Both the position numbers and the translations under genes were made by a program. Source: VAZQ01 sp963785745 (GTDB taxonomy: Bacteria > Pseudomonadota > Alphaproteobacteria > Rhizobiales > Xanthobacteraceae). Taken from it: a stretch of 64,000 nucleotides of DNA. The notes under the pieces are model-generated. The model did no database searches, had not been told where the DNA came from, and worked only from the letters and a program-made list of their open reading frames with translations. The stretch covers positions 1 to 64,000 of the forward strand of contig CAWAWR010000005.1 in NCBI GenBank assembly GCA_963785745.1. The letters run 5' to 3'. Of the stretch, positions 51,543 to 61,460 are shown in pieces; positions within the stretch are counted from its first letter, which is position 1; the number at the start of each line of letters is the position of its first letter.

Positions 51543-51988
51543 GACTCATGACCTCAGGAGAACAGCTCGGCAGCATTTCGGGCGTGTGCAGTTAAGATGC
51601 TGTGAACGCTGCATTGCCGGAGCCGATGGACAGTCGGCGCCAAGTCCGCGCCGGCATTCCGCAGCCCACGTCGCTGCAGACTCCATCGACGGCCAAGACT
51701 TGTTTTTCAATCTCAGCGAATAATCCGATGGTTACATTGGACGCCGCCCGTCACTATTCAAGACTACACGCGATATATCCTATTGAGATCAGAATAAACA
51801 TCTTGTTAACCACCAGCCATTTCAATAAAGTTGTTATTAACTACAGCATCTATTCTTCTTAAATCCAGAACCGGGAATACCGATATTAACCGTGACGCAA
51901 GAGCGCCACCCGTAGATTTCCTCACGGTTTCGGGCAATCCAGCAAACACCGGCCTCCGGACCGCGCTCAGACAGCCATGTGGGGACCT
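51543..51988 (+). promoter_or_regulatory. AT-rich regulatory region upstream of flp, with TTAAC motifs
   Basis: This 446-bp gene-free stretch between the desaturase and flp1 is far more AT-rich than its neighbours from about 51710 on. It holds TTAACCAC (51806-51813), TTAAC (51837-51841) and TTAACCGT (51886-51893). Another half-site, TTAACCAT, lies at 53302-53309 before cpaB. CtrA in alphaproteobacteria binds TTAA-N7-TTAA(C) and TTAACCAT half-sites and is known to control pilin genes in Caulobacter. No perfect full site is seen. I find no coding frame here. Confidence 0.4.
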
Positions 51989-52165
51989 ATGAAGCTGGCG
52001 ACGAAGGATCGGGTGACGCGCTTTCTGAGGGACGAAACGGGCGCGGCGGCCATCGAATACGGCCTGATTGCCGCCGGCATTTCGGTCGCGATCATCGCCG
52101 TCGTGCAGGGCCTGGGCACCAAGCTGAACGCGACTTTCGATAACGTCCAGGCCGCGCTGAAATAG
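51989..52165 (+). CDS. flp: Flp/TadA-type major pilin 1
   Basis: A 58-residue prepilin: 'RFLRDETGAAAIEYGLIAAG' carries the Flp cleavage site after Gly, with Glu at +5 and Tyr at +6. A TM-forming helix (ISVAIIAVVQGLGTKL) and a short tail follow. After cleavage by CpaA it would polymerise into thin bundled pili used for adhesion. Start at ATG 51989 (MKLATKDRV); an ATG at 51977 is also possible. A second pilin gene follows 126 bp downstream. Confidence 0.93.
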   Translation: MKLATKDRVTRFLRDETGAAAIEYGLIAAGISVAIIAVVQGLGTKLNATFDNVQAALK

Positions 52166-52291
52166 GGGATCCGAGGACAAACCGCCGATTTGATAAAATT
52201 TGAATCATTCGGCACACAGTCCTTTCAACCGTTGTAGGTACAAACGAACCGTGCAGGGCACGTTGTGTCAAACCAGAGTGAGGAGTTTTGA

Positions 52292-52453
52292 ATGTCGACG
52301 ATTAAGCGCTTTATTCGGAACGAAAGTGGTGCGACCGCCATTGAATACGGTCTGATTGCCGCTGGTATTTCTGTTGCGATCATCACGGTGGTCACTGCTC
52401 TCGGTACCAGCTTGGACAAGACCTTCGGCAAGGTCGACACCGCGCTGAAGTAA
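52292..52453 (+). CDS. flp: Flp/TadA-type major pilin 2
   Basis: A 53-residue prepilin whose core 'AIEYGLIAAGISVAII' is identical to that of pilin 1. The leader is MSTIKRFIRNESG and the Flp motif G-ATAIEY is intact. A GAGGAG ribosome site precedes ATG 52292. A shared core with different leaders and tails points to tandem duplication. A terminator-like hairpin follows at 52499-52535. The gene is too short for routine gene finding. Confidence 0.95.
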   Translation: MSTIKRFIRNESGATAIEYGLIAAGISVAIITVVTALGTSLDKTFGKVDTALK

Positions 52454-52498
52454 GCGGTGCCGTCTGCGTCCACACGTGCATCGGCTGAGGTTTGAGTT

Positions 52499-52535
52499 GC
52501 GCCCGTCGAAGTCCGCTTCGGCGGGCGCGGCCTTT
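52499..52535 (+). terminator. probable rho-independent terminator/attenuator after flp2
   Basis: A 13-bp stem, GCGCCCGTCGAAG (52499-52511) with CTTCGGCGGGCGC (52516-52528) including one G-U pair, closes a TCCG loop. It is followed by GGCCTTTCCC, with only a short T run. The hairpin lies 46 bp after the flp2 stop and would separate high pilin expression from the assembly genes. Confidence 0.65.
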
Positions 52536-52629
52536 CCCGGCCATGCTAACCGAACTTCAAGGAGCCGCGGCGTAGGCTCCGGCCGCAGTCCAAAGCCGCC
52601 CCGCGGCGCGTCATCGAGTTCGTACCGTC

Positions 52630-53136
52630 ATGCTGGCCGATGCAATCAGGCTGATGTTGTTCCCGGCGCTGATGGCTTTCGCAGCCTCCAGCGACCTCCT
52701 GACCATGACGATCTCAAACCGGATATCGCTGGTCCTGATCGCCGGTTTCTTCGCGCTGGCGCTGGTCATCGGGATGAGCCCGGCAGTCATCCTGACCCAT
52801 ATCGGCGCCGCCGCCCTCGTGCTGGTCGTGGCTTTCGGCTTCTTCGCGGCCGGTTGGATCGGCGGCGGCGATGCCAAGCTCGCGGCCGCTACGGCGCTAT
52901 GGCTCGGCTTCGACCATCTGCTGGTCTACCTGATCTACGCATCGCTGCTCGGCGGCCTGCTGACGCTGGTGCTGCTCCAGGCCCGAGCCGTGCCGCTACC
53001 GCGCTTGCTGGTGGGCCAGGAATGGGCGGAGCGCCTGCATCGCAAGGACTCCGGCGTGCCCTACGGCATTGCGCTCGCAGCGGCCGCCCTCGCCGTCTAT
53101 CCGGACACGATCTGGATGCGGATGATCGCCGGCTGA
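52630..53136 (+). CDS. cpaA: prepilin peptidase (CpaA/TadV-type)
   Basis: A 168-residue A24-family aspartic membrane peptidase that cuts the Flp leader. The two catalytic Asp residues are visible: Asp22 in 'FAASSDLLTMTISN' and Asp81 in 'GWIGGGDAKLAAATALW'. There are six hydrophobic segments and no N-methylation domain, as in TadV. The start is ATG 52630, 177 bp after flp2. The cpaB gene follows after a 288-bp stretch that shows no gene but holds a TTAACCAT half-site. Confidence 0.93.
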   Translation: MLADAIRLMLFPALMAFAASSDLLTMTISNRISLVLIAGFFALALVIGMSPAVILTHIGAAALVLVVAFGFFAAGWIGGGDAKLAAATALWLGFDHLLVYLIYASLLGGLLTLVLLQARAVPLPRLLVGQEWAERLHRKDSGVPYGIALAAAALAVYPDTIWMRMIAG

Positions 53137-53424
53137 TCGGCCGCCGCGCGAACGCGGCAGCGCCCCTCATCGTCCAATTCCGGTCGGTTGCGTGACCCGG
53201 CTTCGTCGCCGGTCGATCGCTCGAGCGCGCACCACACATCGCGGAGGATTTCACGGCTGCGCGCGATCAACCAGCTATTAACTCCACTTCGATACCGCTC
53301 ATTAACCATGCTTTGACCTTTACCTGCTGAAATCCCGACTGCGCAAACCACCTATCGGGGTGGGGGCATCGTGTCCAAGTGTCGGCGAGTGTCAGTCGCC
53401 GCGTCATAGTGGAAAGTGAAGCGT

Positions 53425-54213
53425 ATGAAACCCGCGCGTATCGTTGTTTTGCTCATTGCGCTCGCCGCCGGCGGCATTGCCGCCCTGCTGGCCGGGCGCT
53501 CCGAACGGCCTGCACAGATCGTGCAGGCTCCGGTCGCTACTCTCGAAACCGTCGACGTGCTGGTGGCCGGAAGCGATATCGGGCTCGGCCAGTCGCTCAG
53601 TGGCAACGAGCTGCGCTGGCAGACCTGGCCGGCAGCCGCCGCAAATTCAAACTTCATTCGCCGAAGCGACAAGCCCGACGCGGCCAACCAGCTTGCAGGC
53701 TCGATCGCGCGCTCGCCGTTCTTCGCCGGCGAACCGATCCGCGAGAGTCGGCTGATCAAGGGCGCGGGGTCCGGCTACATGGCCGCGATCCTGCCGTCGG
53801 GCATGCGCGCGGTCTCGACCGACGTGACACCCGAAACCAGCGCCGCCGGCTTCATCCTGCCGAATGACCACGTCGACGTGATCCTGTCTCGACGAGACCG
53901 TGAAGCGGAAAAAGCCGCCGGGGTCGAAGTCCATACCAGCGAGACGATCCTGACGAATGTGCGTGTGCTCGCGATCGACCAGACCGTCGAGGAAAAGGGC
54001 GGTCAGCGCACCGTCATCGGCAAGACCGTAACGCTTGAACTCACGCAACGCCAAGCAGAATTGCTGGTGATGTCGCGCACCATGGGCCAGTTGTCGCTGG
54101 CGCTTCGCAGCATTGTCGATTCGTCCGAAGCGCCCGCTGAAGAGCGCGGCGGGCGGCGCACAGGCATCAGTATCGTTCGCTACGGCGTCAGCACGACGAC
54201 GACGCCGAAGTAA
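53425..54213 (+). CDS. cpaB: Flp pilus assembly protein CpaB (RcpC)
   Basis: A 262-residue periplasmic protein with an N-terminal anchor (PARIVVLLIALAAGGIAALL). The SAF-like domain 'VDVLVAGSDIGLGQSLSGNE' is followed by 'AGFILPNDHVDVILSRRDRE' and 'TNVRVLAIDQTVEEKGGQR'. CpaB supports the secretin and the pilus fibre in the periplasm. The start is ATG 53425, with GTG 53416 as alternative. cpaC begins 23 bp downstream. Confidence 0.93.
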   Translation: MKPARIVVLLIALAAGGIAALLAGRSERPAQIVQAPVATLETVDVLVAGSDIGLGQSLSGNELRWQTWPAAAANSNFIRRSDKPDAANQLAGSIARSPFFAGEPIRESRLIKGAGSGYMAAILPSGMRAVSTDVTPETSAAGFILPNDHVDVILSRRDREAEKAAGVEVHTSETILTNVRVLAIDQTVEEKGGQRTVIGKTVTLELTQRQAELLVMSRTMGQLSLALRSIVDSSEAPAEERGGRRTGISIVRYGVSTTTTPK

Positions 54214-54236
54214 AAAGGCAAGACAGGGGACCTGAC

Positions 54237-55697
54237 ATGGGCGAAATGCCGCTGATCCGCACCGCGCTGCTTGTAACCACGCTGATTGCGTTCGGACTCG
54301 CCGCCGGTGGCCATGCGGCCGCGGCTGATCAGGATCAGCAGCAGCAGCAGGTGATCCAGGTGGCCGCGAGCGACGCCGGCTCGCGCTTCGTCCCGCTCGG
54401 AGTCGGCAAGTCGGTCGTCATCGACTTGCCGCGTGACGTGAAGGACGTGCTGGTCGCCGATCCGAAGATTGCCAATGCGGTGATCCGCACGGCACGGCGC
54501 GCCTACATCATCGGCTCGACGGTCGGACAGACCAACGTGTTCTTCTTCGACCAGAGCGGCCAGCAGATCGCCGGGTTCGATATCGCCGTCACCCGCGACC
54601 TCAACGGGCTTCGCGCCGCGATCCGGCAGGCGCTGCCGCACCTTGATATCCGCGTCGAAGGCCTGGGCGGGGGCGTCGTCCTGTCAGGCAACGCGCCGAG
54701 CCCGATCGAAGCGCACACCGCCTTCGACATCGCCTCGCGCCTGGTGGACGACGGCCGCAAGGTCGTGAACGGCATCACGGTGCAAGGCCGCGACCAGGTC
54801 ATGCTCAAGGTCACCGTCGCGGAAGTGCAGCGCGACGTCATCAAGCAGCTCGGCATCGATCTTTCCGGCGCGGTCGGCGGCGGTTCGTCGGTCCTGACCT
54901 TCAACAACACCAATCCGTTCTCGGTGCTCGGTTCGCCGCTGGTCTCCACCAACACCATCACCGCCCGCTTCAACTCCATCAACGCGACCCTGCGTGCGAT
55001 GGAGCGCGCCGGCGTCATCCGCACGCTCGCCGAGCCGAACCTGACCGCCATCTCCGGCGAAAGCTCCAGCTTCCTGGCCGGCGGCGAATTCCCGGTGCCG
55101 TCGGGCTACACCTGCGACCCGGTCACGCGGAACTGCCAATATCAGATCTCGTGGAAGAAATTCGGCGTCGGCCTGAACTTCACGCCGATCGTGCTGGGCG
55201 AGGGCCGCATCAGCCTCAAGGTGATGACCGAAGTGTCGGAGCTGTCCACCGACAACCAGCTCACGCTGACGCAGTCGATCGGCATCAACGAGACCACGAC
55301 GCTGACCATTCCTTCGATCCGCACGCGCCGGGCCGAGACGACGGTCGAGATTCCGTCCGGCGGCGCACTCGCCATGGCGGGCATGATCCAGGAGCAGACC
55401 AAGCAGCAGATCAACGGCATTCCCGGCCTGATGCAGCTGCCGGTGCTCGGCCAGTTGTTCCGGAGCCGTGACTTCGTCAATCGGCAGACCGAGCTGGTGG
55501 TGATCGTCACGCCGTACGTCGTCCGCGCGGTCGCGCAGCGCAACCTGTCGCGGCCCGACGACGGCTACGCCGACGCAAGCGATCCGCAGACGATCCTGCT
55601 GGGCCGGCTCAACCGCCTCTATGGCGTGCCGAAGCCGAAGGATCCGCAGGCTCAGCAAAGCAACTACCGTGGCAACGTTGGCTTCATTCTCGACTAA
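54237..55697 (+). CDS. cpaC: Flp pilus secretin CpaC (RcpA)
   Basis: A 486-residue outer-membrane secretin of the type II/III family. It has a signal peptide (TALLVTTLIAFGLAAGGHAA), an N-domain 'GKSVVIDLPRDVKDVLVADP', a BON/KH-type domain 'GVVLSGNAPSPIEAHTAFDI', and the secretin core. The core holds 'RTLAEPNLTAISGESSSFLA', 'GVGLNFTPIVLGEGRISLKV', 'GIPGLMQLPVLGQLFRSRDF' and 'ELVVIVTPYVVRA'. It forms the pore through which the pilus exits. ATG 54237. cpaD starts 24 bp on. Confidence 0.96.
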   Translation: MGEMPLIRTALLVTTLIAFGLAAGGHAAAADQDQQQQQVIQVAASDAGSRFVPLGVGKSVVIDLPRDVKDVLVADPKIANAVIRTARRAYIIGSTVGQTNVFFFDQSGQQIAGFDIAVTRDLNGLRAAIRQALPHLDIRVEGLGGGVVLSGNAPSPIEAHTAFDIASRLVDDGRKVVNGITVQGRDQVMLKVTVAEVQRDVIKQLGIDLSGAVGGGSSVLTFNNTNPFSVLGSPLVSTNTITARFNSINATLRAMERAGVIRTLAEPNLTAISGESSSFLAGGEFPVPSGYTCDPVTRNCQYQISWKKFGVGLNFTPIVLGEGRISLKVMTEVSELSTDNQLTLTQSIGINETTTLTIPSIRTRRAETTVEIPSGGALAMAGMIQEQTKQQINGIPGLMQLPVLGQLFRSRDFVNRQTELVVIVTPYVVRAVAQRNLSRPDDGYADASDPQTILLGRLNRLYGVPKPKDPQAQQSNYRGNVGFILD

Positions 55698-55721
55698 GCG
55701 CCGCAGCGTGGGGGAACGACA

Positions 55722-56465
55722 ATGAGCTCAAATTCATCCGACCTCGCGAGGCGCATCGTCGCCGCCGGGCTGCGCACGCTTGTGCTCGGCACGGCGACCG
55801 CGGTTCTCGCCGGCTGCTACACGGCGCGCGAATCCACGCTGGACGCGATCCCGAATGACTACCGTCAGCGCCATCCGATCGTGATGAAGGAAGCGCCGCG
55901 CACCGTCGACCTGTTCATCGGCAACCGGCGCGGCAATCTGACCGGCACCCAGCGCGCCGACGTGCTCGCCTTCGCGCAGGCCTGGCGGCGCGAGGCGACC
56001 GGCGGCGTCCTCATCGATGTGCCGACCGGCACGCCCAATGAAAGAAGCTCCGCGGCGGCCTTGCAGGAGGTCCGTTCGATCCTTGCGGGCGCCGGCGTTC
56101 CGCCCGAGGCGGTGGCGACGCGTCCCCACACCTCGAGCGATCCGCGCAAGCTCGTGACGATGCGTCTCCACTACCCGAAGGTGATGGCCGACGTCGGCCC
56201 ATGCGGCCTGTGGCCGTACGATCTCGGTCCGGCCATGGATCGCGAGCACTTCGAGAACCGGCAATACTACAATCTCGGATGCGCCAACCAGCGCAACATG
56301 GCCGCCATGGTCGACAACCCGTCCGACCTGGTGCAGCCGCGCAGCGAGATCCCGTCCTACACCGGACGCCGCACCACCGTTCTCGACAAGCATCACCGCG
56401 GCGAAAGCTCCGCCACCATTTATCCCGATTCCGGTAAGGGCAGGATCAGCGACGTCGGACAATGA
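55722..56465 (+). CDS. cpaD: Flp pilus assembly lipoprotein CpaD
   Basis: A 247-residue protein with a lipobox 'ATAVLAGC' near residues 25-35, so it should be an outer-membrane lipoprotein. It continues with 'RHPIVMKEAPRTVDLFIGNR', 'VATRPHTSSDPRKLVTMRL' and 'PYDLGPAMDREHFENRQYYN', features of CpaD. CpaD is thought to help place the secretin and act with CpaB. Its TGA overlaps the cpaE ATG (ATGA), so the two genes are coupled. Confidence 0.93.
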   Translation: MSSNSSDLARRIVAAGLRTLVLGTATAVLAGCYTARESTLDAIPNDYRQRHPIVMKEAPRTVDLFIGNRRGNLTGTQRADVLAFAQAWRREATGGVLIDVPTGTPNERSSAAALQEVRSILAGAGVPPEAVATRPHTSSDPRKLVTMRLHYPKVMADVGPCGLWPYDLGPAMDREHFENRQYYNLGCANQRNMAAMVDNPSDLVQPRSEIPSYTGRRTTVLDKHHRGESSATIYPDSGKGRISDVGQ

Positions 56466-57718
56466 CCACAAACGCACCCCTCAACGCTACGCAATCCGCA
56501 GACGACGAGCACATCGCGCCGGCGCCGCGCGTCTCCGTGCAGGCGTTCTGCGAAACCGTCGAAACCGCGGCGGCGGTCCAGGCCGCCGGCGAGGATCGGC
56601 GACTGGGCAAGGCGCATCTGAAAATCCAGATGGGCGGCATCACCGCGGCGGTCGAAGCCTACAGCGGCTCGTCCACGCCCAACGTCATCGTGATCGAGAC
56701 CGAGAGCCGCGGCGGCGACATCCTTGCCGGGCTCGATCAGCTCGCCGAGGTCTGTGACGCCGGCACCCGCGTGGTCGTCATCGGCCGGCAGAACGACGTG
56801 CTGCTCTATCGCGAGCTGACACGACGCGGCGTCAGCGACTACCTGATCGCACCGGTCGGTACGATCGACGTGGTTCGCGGGATCTGCGGGCTGTTCTCGG
56901 CGCCGGACGCCAAGCCGGTGGGCCGGCTGATCGCGGTCGTCGGCGCCAAAGGCGGCGTCGGAGCGTCCACGGTCGCGCACAACATCGGCTGGGCGATTGC
57001 CCGCGACCTGACGCTCGACACGGTGGTCGCCGATCTCGACCTTGGCTTCGGGACCGCGGGTCTCGACTTCAACCAGGATCCTCCGCAGGGCATCGCGGAT
57101 GCGGTGTTTTCTCCCGACCGCATCGACAACAATTTCGTCGACCGCCTGCTCTCGAAATGCACCGACCATCTGAGCCTGCTGGCGGCGCCGGCGACGCTCG
57201 ATCGGGTCTATGACTTCTCCGCCGAGTCGTTCGACAGCATCTTCGATGCGCTGCGCGCGACCATGCCGTTCGTCGTGCTCGACGTTCCCCACCAGTGGTC
57301 GGGCTGGACTCGGCGCACGCTGGTGGCGGCCGACGATATCCTGATCGTCGCGAACCCCGATCTCGCTAACCTGCGCAATGCCAAGAACTTGCTCGACCTG
57401 CTCAAGGCGTCGCGCCCGAACGACCGGCGTCCCTTCTACCTGCTCAACAATGTCGGCGTTCCGAAGCGCCCCGAAATCAGCACCGGCGATTTCGCGAAGG
57501 CGCTCGACGACCAGCCGGTCGCGATCATCCCATTCGAGCCGCAGGTGTTCGGCGCCGCCGCCAACAACGGCCAGATGATCGCGGAACTGTCCGCCAGCCA
57601 TCGCACCGCCGAGTCGTTTCGTCAGCTCGCGCAAATGCTGACGGGCCGCTTGGAGACCAAAAAATCGAAGTCGAGCCTGTTTTCGCCGTTGCTGGGAAAG
57701 CTGTTGAAACGAGCCTGA
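56462..57718 (+). CDS. cpaE: Flp pilus localisation ATPase CpaE
   Basis: A 418-residue protein with an N-terminal receiver-like domain (VIVIETESRGGDILAGLDQL, lacking a full phosphorylation site) and a ParA/MinD-type ATPase. The deviant Walker A is 'VVGAKGGVGASTVAHNIGWA', followed by 'VVADLDLGFGTAGLDF'. CpaE sets the polar position of pilus assembly in Caulobacter. Its ATG overlaps the cpaD stop. A REP-like palindrome follows immediately (57722-57770). Confidence 0.94.
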   Translation: MTTNAPLNATQSADDEHIAPAPRVSVQAFCETVETAAAVQAAGEDRRLGKAHLKIQMGGITAAVEAYSGSSTPNVIVIETESRGGDILAGLDQLAEVCDAGTRVVVIGRQNDVLLYRELTRRGVSDYLIAPVGTIDVVRGICGLFSAPDAKPVGRLIAVVGAKGGVGASTVAHNIGWAIARDLTLDTVVADLDLGFGTAGLDFNQDPPQGIADAVFSPDRIDNNFVDRLLSKCTDHLSLLAAPATLDRVYDFSAESFDSIFDALRATMPFVVLDVPHQWSGWTRRTLVAADDILIVANPDLANLRNAKNLLDLLKASRPNDRRPFYLLNNVGVPKRPEISTGDFAKALDDQPVAIIPFEPQVFGAAANNGQMIAELSASHRTAESFRQLAQMLTGRLETKKSKSSLFSPLLGKLLKRA

Positions 57719-57721
57719 GTA

Positions 57722-57770
57722 GAGCATGACCCCGAAAACCGGAACCGGTTTTCGGACCAAGGTTATGCTC
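57722..57770 (-). repeat. REP-like 49-nt imperfect palindrome, copy 2
   Basis: GAGCATGACC ... GGTTATGCTC flanks the core GAAAACCGGAACCGGTTTTC. Read on the minus strand it aligns without gaps to the element at 5055-5103, with the same length and about three quarters of bases shared. It starts three bases after the cpaE stop and ends 36 bp before the cpaF GTG, inside the tad operon. There it could form a strong RNA hairpin affecting downstream expression or mRNA stability. Confidence 0.85.
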
Positions 57771-57806
57771 GAACGTAACAAGTCGGAGTACCTGGAGTAA
57801 GGTCAC

Positions 57807-59378
<1,572 letters not shown>

Positions 59379-59394
59379 GCAGGGAGCGGCGGAC

Positions 59395-60363
59395 ATGCAG
59401 TCAATGGCCGTGTTCTTCCTGGTCGCCGTCGCGATCGGTGGCGCCGCGTGGGTCTTCATCTATCCGATGATGTCCGGCGAACGGCACGCCGAACGCCGCA
59501 TGGACACGGTGACCAAGACCGGCTCGGTAGCGGCGGCGCGCACGACGCGCAATCAGCCGAAATCCCGGCGCGAGCAAGTCGAGGGAACGCTCAAGGAGCT
59601 TGAAGCGCGGCAGCACAAGTCCGTGCCTTTGCAGGTCAAGATCGCGCAGGCGGGACTGAGCTGGTCCAAGCGGCAGTATTTTCTCATCAGCGCCGCGATG
59701 GGCGTCGGCGCCTTTGTGTCGTTCCTGTTCATCGACGCCGGCCCGTTGGCGGCGCTTGGCGTGGCGTTCGCGGCCGGCTTCGGCATGCCGATCTGGCTGC
59801 TCAAATTCCTCAAGAAGCGGCGTGAGGCCAAGTTTCTCGCGGCGTTTCCGGACGCGGTGGACACCATCGTGCGCGGCATCAGGGCCGGCCTGCCGCTGAT
59901 CGACAGCATGCGGATCATCTCCGTCGAATCGCCGGAGCCGCTACGCGGCGAATTCCAGACCATCATGGAAACGCAGTCGATCGGAATGCCGATCGGCGAA
60001 GCTTGCGCGAAGCTCTATGAGCGGATTCCGGTTCCCGAGGCTAATTTCTTCGGGATCGTCATCTCGATCCAGCAGAAGGCCGGCGGCAATCTGTCGGAAG
60101 CGCTTGGCAACCTCTCGCGCGTGCTACGCGATCGCAAAAAGATGAAAGCCAAGATCCAGGCAATGTCGATGGAGGCGAAAGCTTCGGCGTCGATCATCGC
60201 CTGCCTGCCGGTGGCGGTGATGGGCCTGGTCTATATCACCAGTCCCCAATACATCGAACTGCTGTGGACCCATCCGACGGGCCGCATGTTGCTGGCCGCC
60301 AGCGCGGCCTGGATGGCGATGGGCGTCATGGTGATGCGCAAAATGATCAATTTCGATTTTTAG
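59395..60363 (+). CDS. tadB: Flp pilus inner-membrane platform protein TadB
   Basis: A 322-residue GspF-type membrane protein with an N-terminal TM (AVFFLVAVAIGGAAWVFIYP) and a TM pair near the middle. The cytoplasmic T2SSF domain is 'FPDAVDTIVRGIRAGLPLID', then 'GEACAKLYERIPVPEANFFG' and 'VISIQQKAGGNLSEALGNLS'. Two C-terminal TM segments follow. It pairs with TadC to form the platform on which CpaF acts. It begins 16 bp after cpaF and is followed by tadC after 10 bp. Confidence 0.94.
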   Translation: MQSMAVFFLVAVAIGGAAWVFIYPMMSGERHAERRMDTVTKTGSVAAARTTRNQPKSRREQVEGTLKELEARQHKSVPLQVKIAQAGLSWSKRQYFLISAAMGVGAFVSFLFIDAGPLAALGVAFAAGFGMPIWLLKFLKKRREAKFLAAFPDAVDTIVRGIRAGLPLIDSMRIISVESPEPLRGEFQTIMETQSIGMPIGEACAKLYERIPVPEANFFGIVISIQQKAGGNLSEALGNLSRVLRDRKKMKAKIQAMSMEAKASASIIACLPVAVMGLVYITSPQYIELLWTHPTGRMLLAASAAWMAMGVMVMRKMINFDF

Positions 60364-60373
60364 TGCGGGCGCC

Positions 60374-61357
60374 ATGTTCCAGCTGATCGCCGAAAACCTG
60401 ACCAACACCCGCGTCCTGGCGATGGTCTTCGCCGCCATCGCGGCGATTGCGACCGTGCTCACCTTCGCAATGCCGCTGCTGGCGGGCGGTTCGCTCGAGA
60501 AGCGCATGAAGGCGGTCGCGATCGAACGCGAGAAAATGCGCCAGCGCGAGCGCGAGCGGATGGCGCGCGGCGATAAGGTTTCGCTGCGCAAGTCGCCGAA
60601 GCAGTACATGCGGACCATCGTCGAGCGGTTCAATTTGAACAAGTGGCTCGGCCAGGAGGACGCGCGCGCGCTGCTGGTGCAGGCGGGATATCGCGGCCAG
60701 GCGCCCTACGTGACGTTCCTGTTCTTCCGGCTGATCACGCCGATCATCATGCTGCTGGTTTCGGTCTTTTACGTGTTTTTCGTCCTTAAGCTGAGCCAGC
60801 CGACGCAGATCAAGGTCGGGATGTGCCTGGCTGCGACCTATTTCGGCATCAAGATGCCGGTCTTGTTCATCAAGAACAAGATCGCCAAGCGCCAGCTCTC
60901 GATCAAGCGGGCGTTCCCTGACGCGCTCGACCTGCTGCTGATCTGCGTCGAATCCGGCATGTCGATCGAAGCCGGCTTCAAGAAGGTGGCGGCCGAGATT
61001 GGCTCGCAGTCGATTGCGATCGCCGAGGAGTTCACGTTGACCACCGCGGAACTGTCCTACCTGCCGGATCGCAGGCAGGCCTATGAGAACCTCGCCAAGC
61101 GCACGAACATGGACGGCGTGAAATCGGTCTGTATGGCGCTGCAGCAGGCGGAGCGCTACGGCACGCCGCTGGCACAGACGCTGCGCGTCATGGCGCAGGA
61201 AAACCGCGACATGCGCATGATGGAAGCCGAGAAAAAGGCCGCCGGCCTGCCGCCCAAGCTGACGGTGCCGATGATCCTGTTCTTCCTGCCGGTGCTGTTC
61301 GTGGTCATCCTGGGCCCGGCCGGCATCCGCGTCAGCAATATGAACCTGATGAATTGA
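60374..61357 (+). CDS. tadC: Flp pilus inner-membrane platform protein TadC
   Basis: A 327-residue GspF-type protein with a first TM (RVLAMVFAAIAAIATVLTFA), a basic cytoplasmic loop (KRMKAVAIEREKMRQRERER) and further TM pairs. The T2SSF motif is 'FPDALDLLLICVESGMSIEA', then 'GVKSVCMALQQAERYGTPLA' and 'TLRVMAQENRDMRMMEAEKK'. It is the last gene of the operon. It converges on a Bug gene with 103 bp between. No terminator hairpin is obvious in that gap. Confidence 0.94.
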   Translation: MFQLIAENLTNTRVLAMVFAAIAAIATVLTFAMPLLAGGSLEKRMKAVAIEREKMRQRERERMARGDKVSLRKSPKQYMRTIVERFNLNKWLGQEDARALLVQAGYRGQAPYVTFLFFRLITPIIMLLVSVFYVFFVLKLSQPTQIKVGMCLAATYFGIKMPVLFIKNKIAKRQLSIKRAFPDALDLLLICVESGMSIEAGFKKVAAEIGSQSIAIAEEFTLTTAELSYLPDRRQAYENLAKRTNMDGVKSVCMALQQAERYGTPLAQTLRVMAQENRDMRMMEAEKKAAGLPPKLTVPMILFFLPVLFVVILGPAGIRVSNMNLMN

Positions 61358-61460
61358 TCGCTGATCGGCATTCGTTTCGCCGGGCGGACATGCAGGACGA
61401 GCACTCCGCACCGCATCGCCGCCGCCGTCGAGCTCAAACGGATGGGACCGTAACGCCGGC

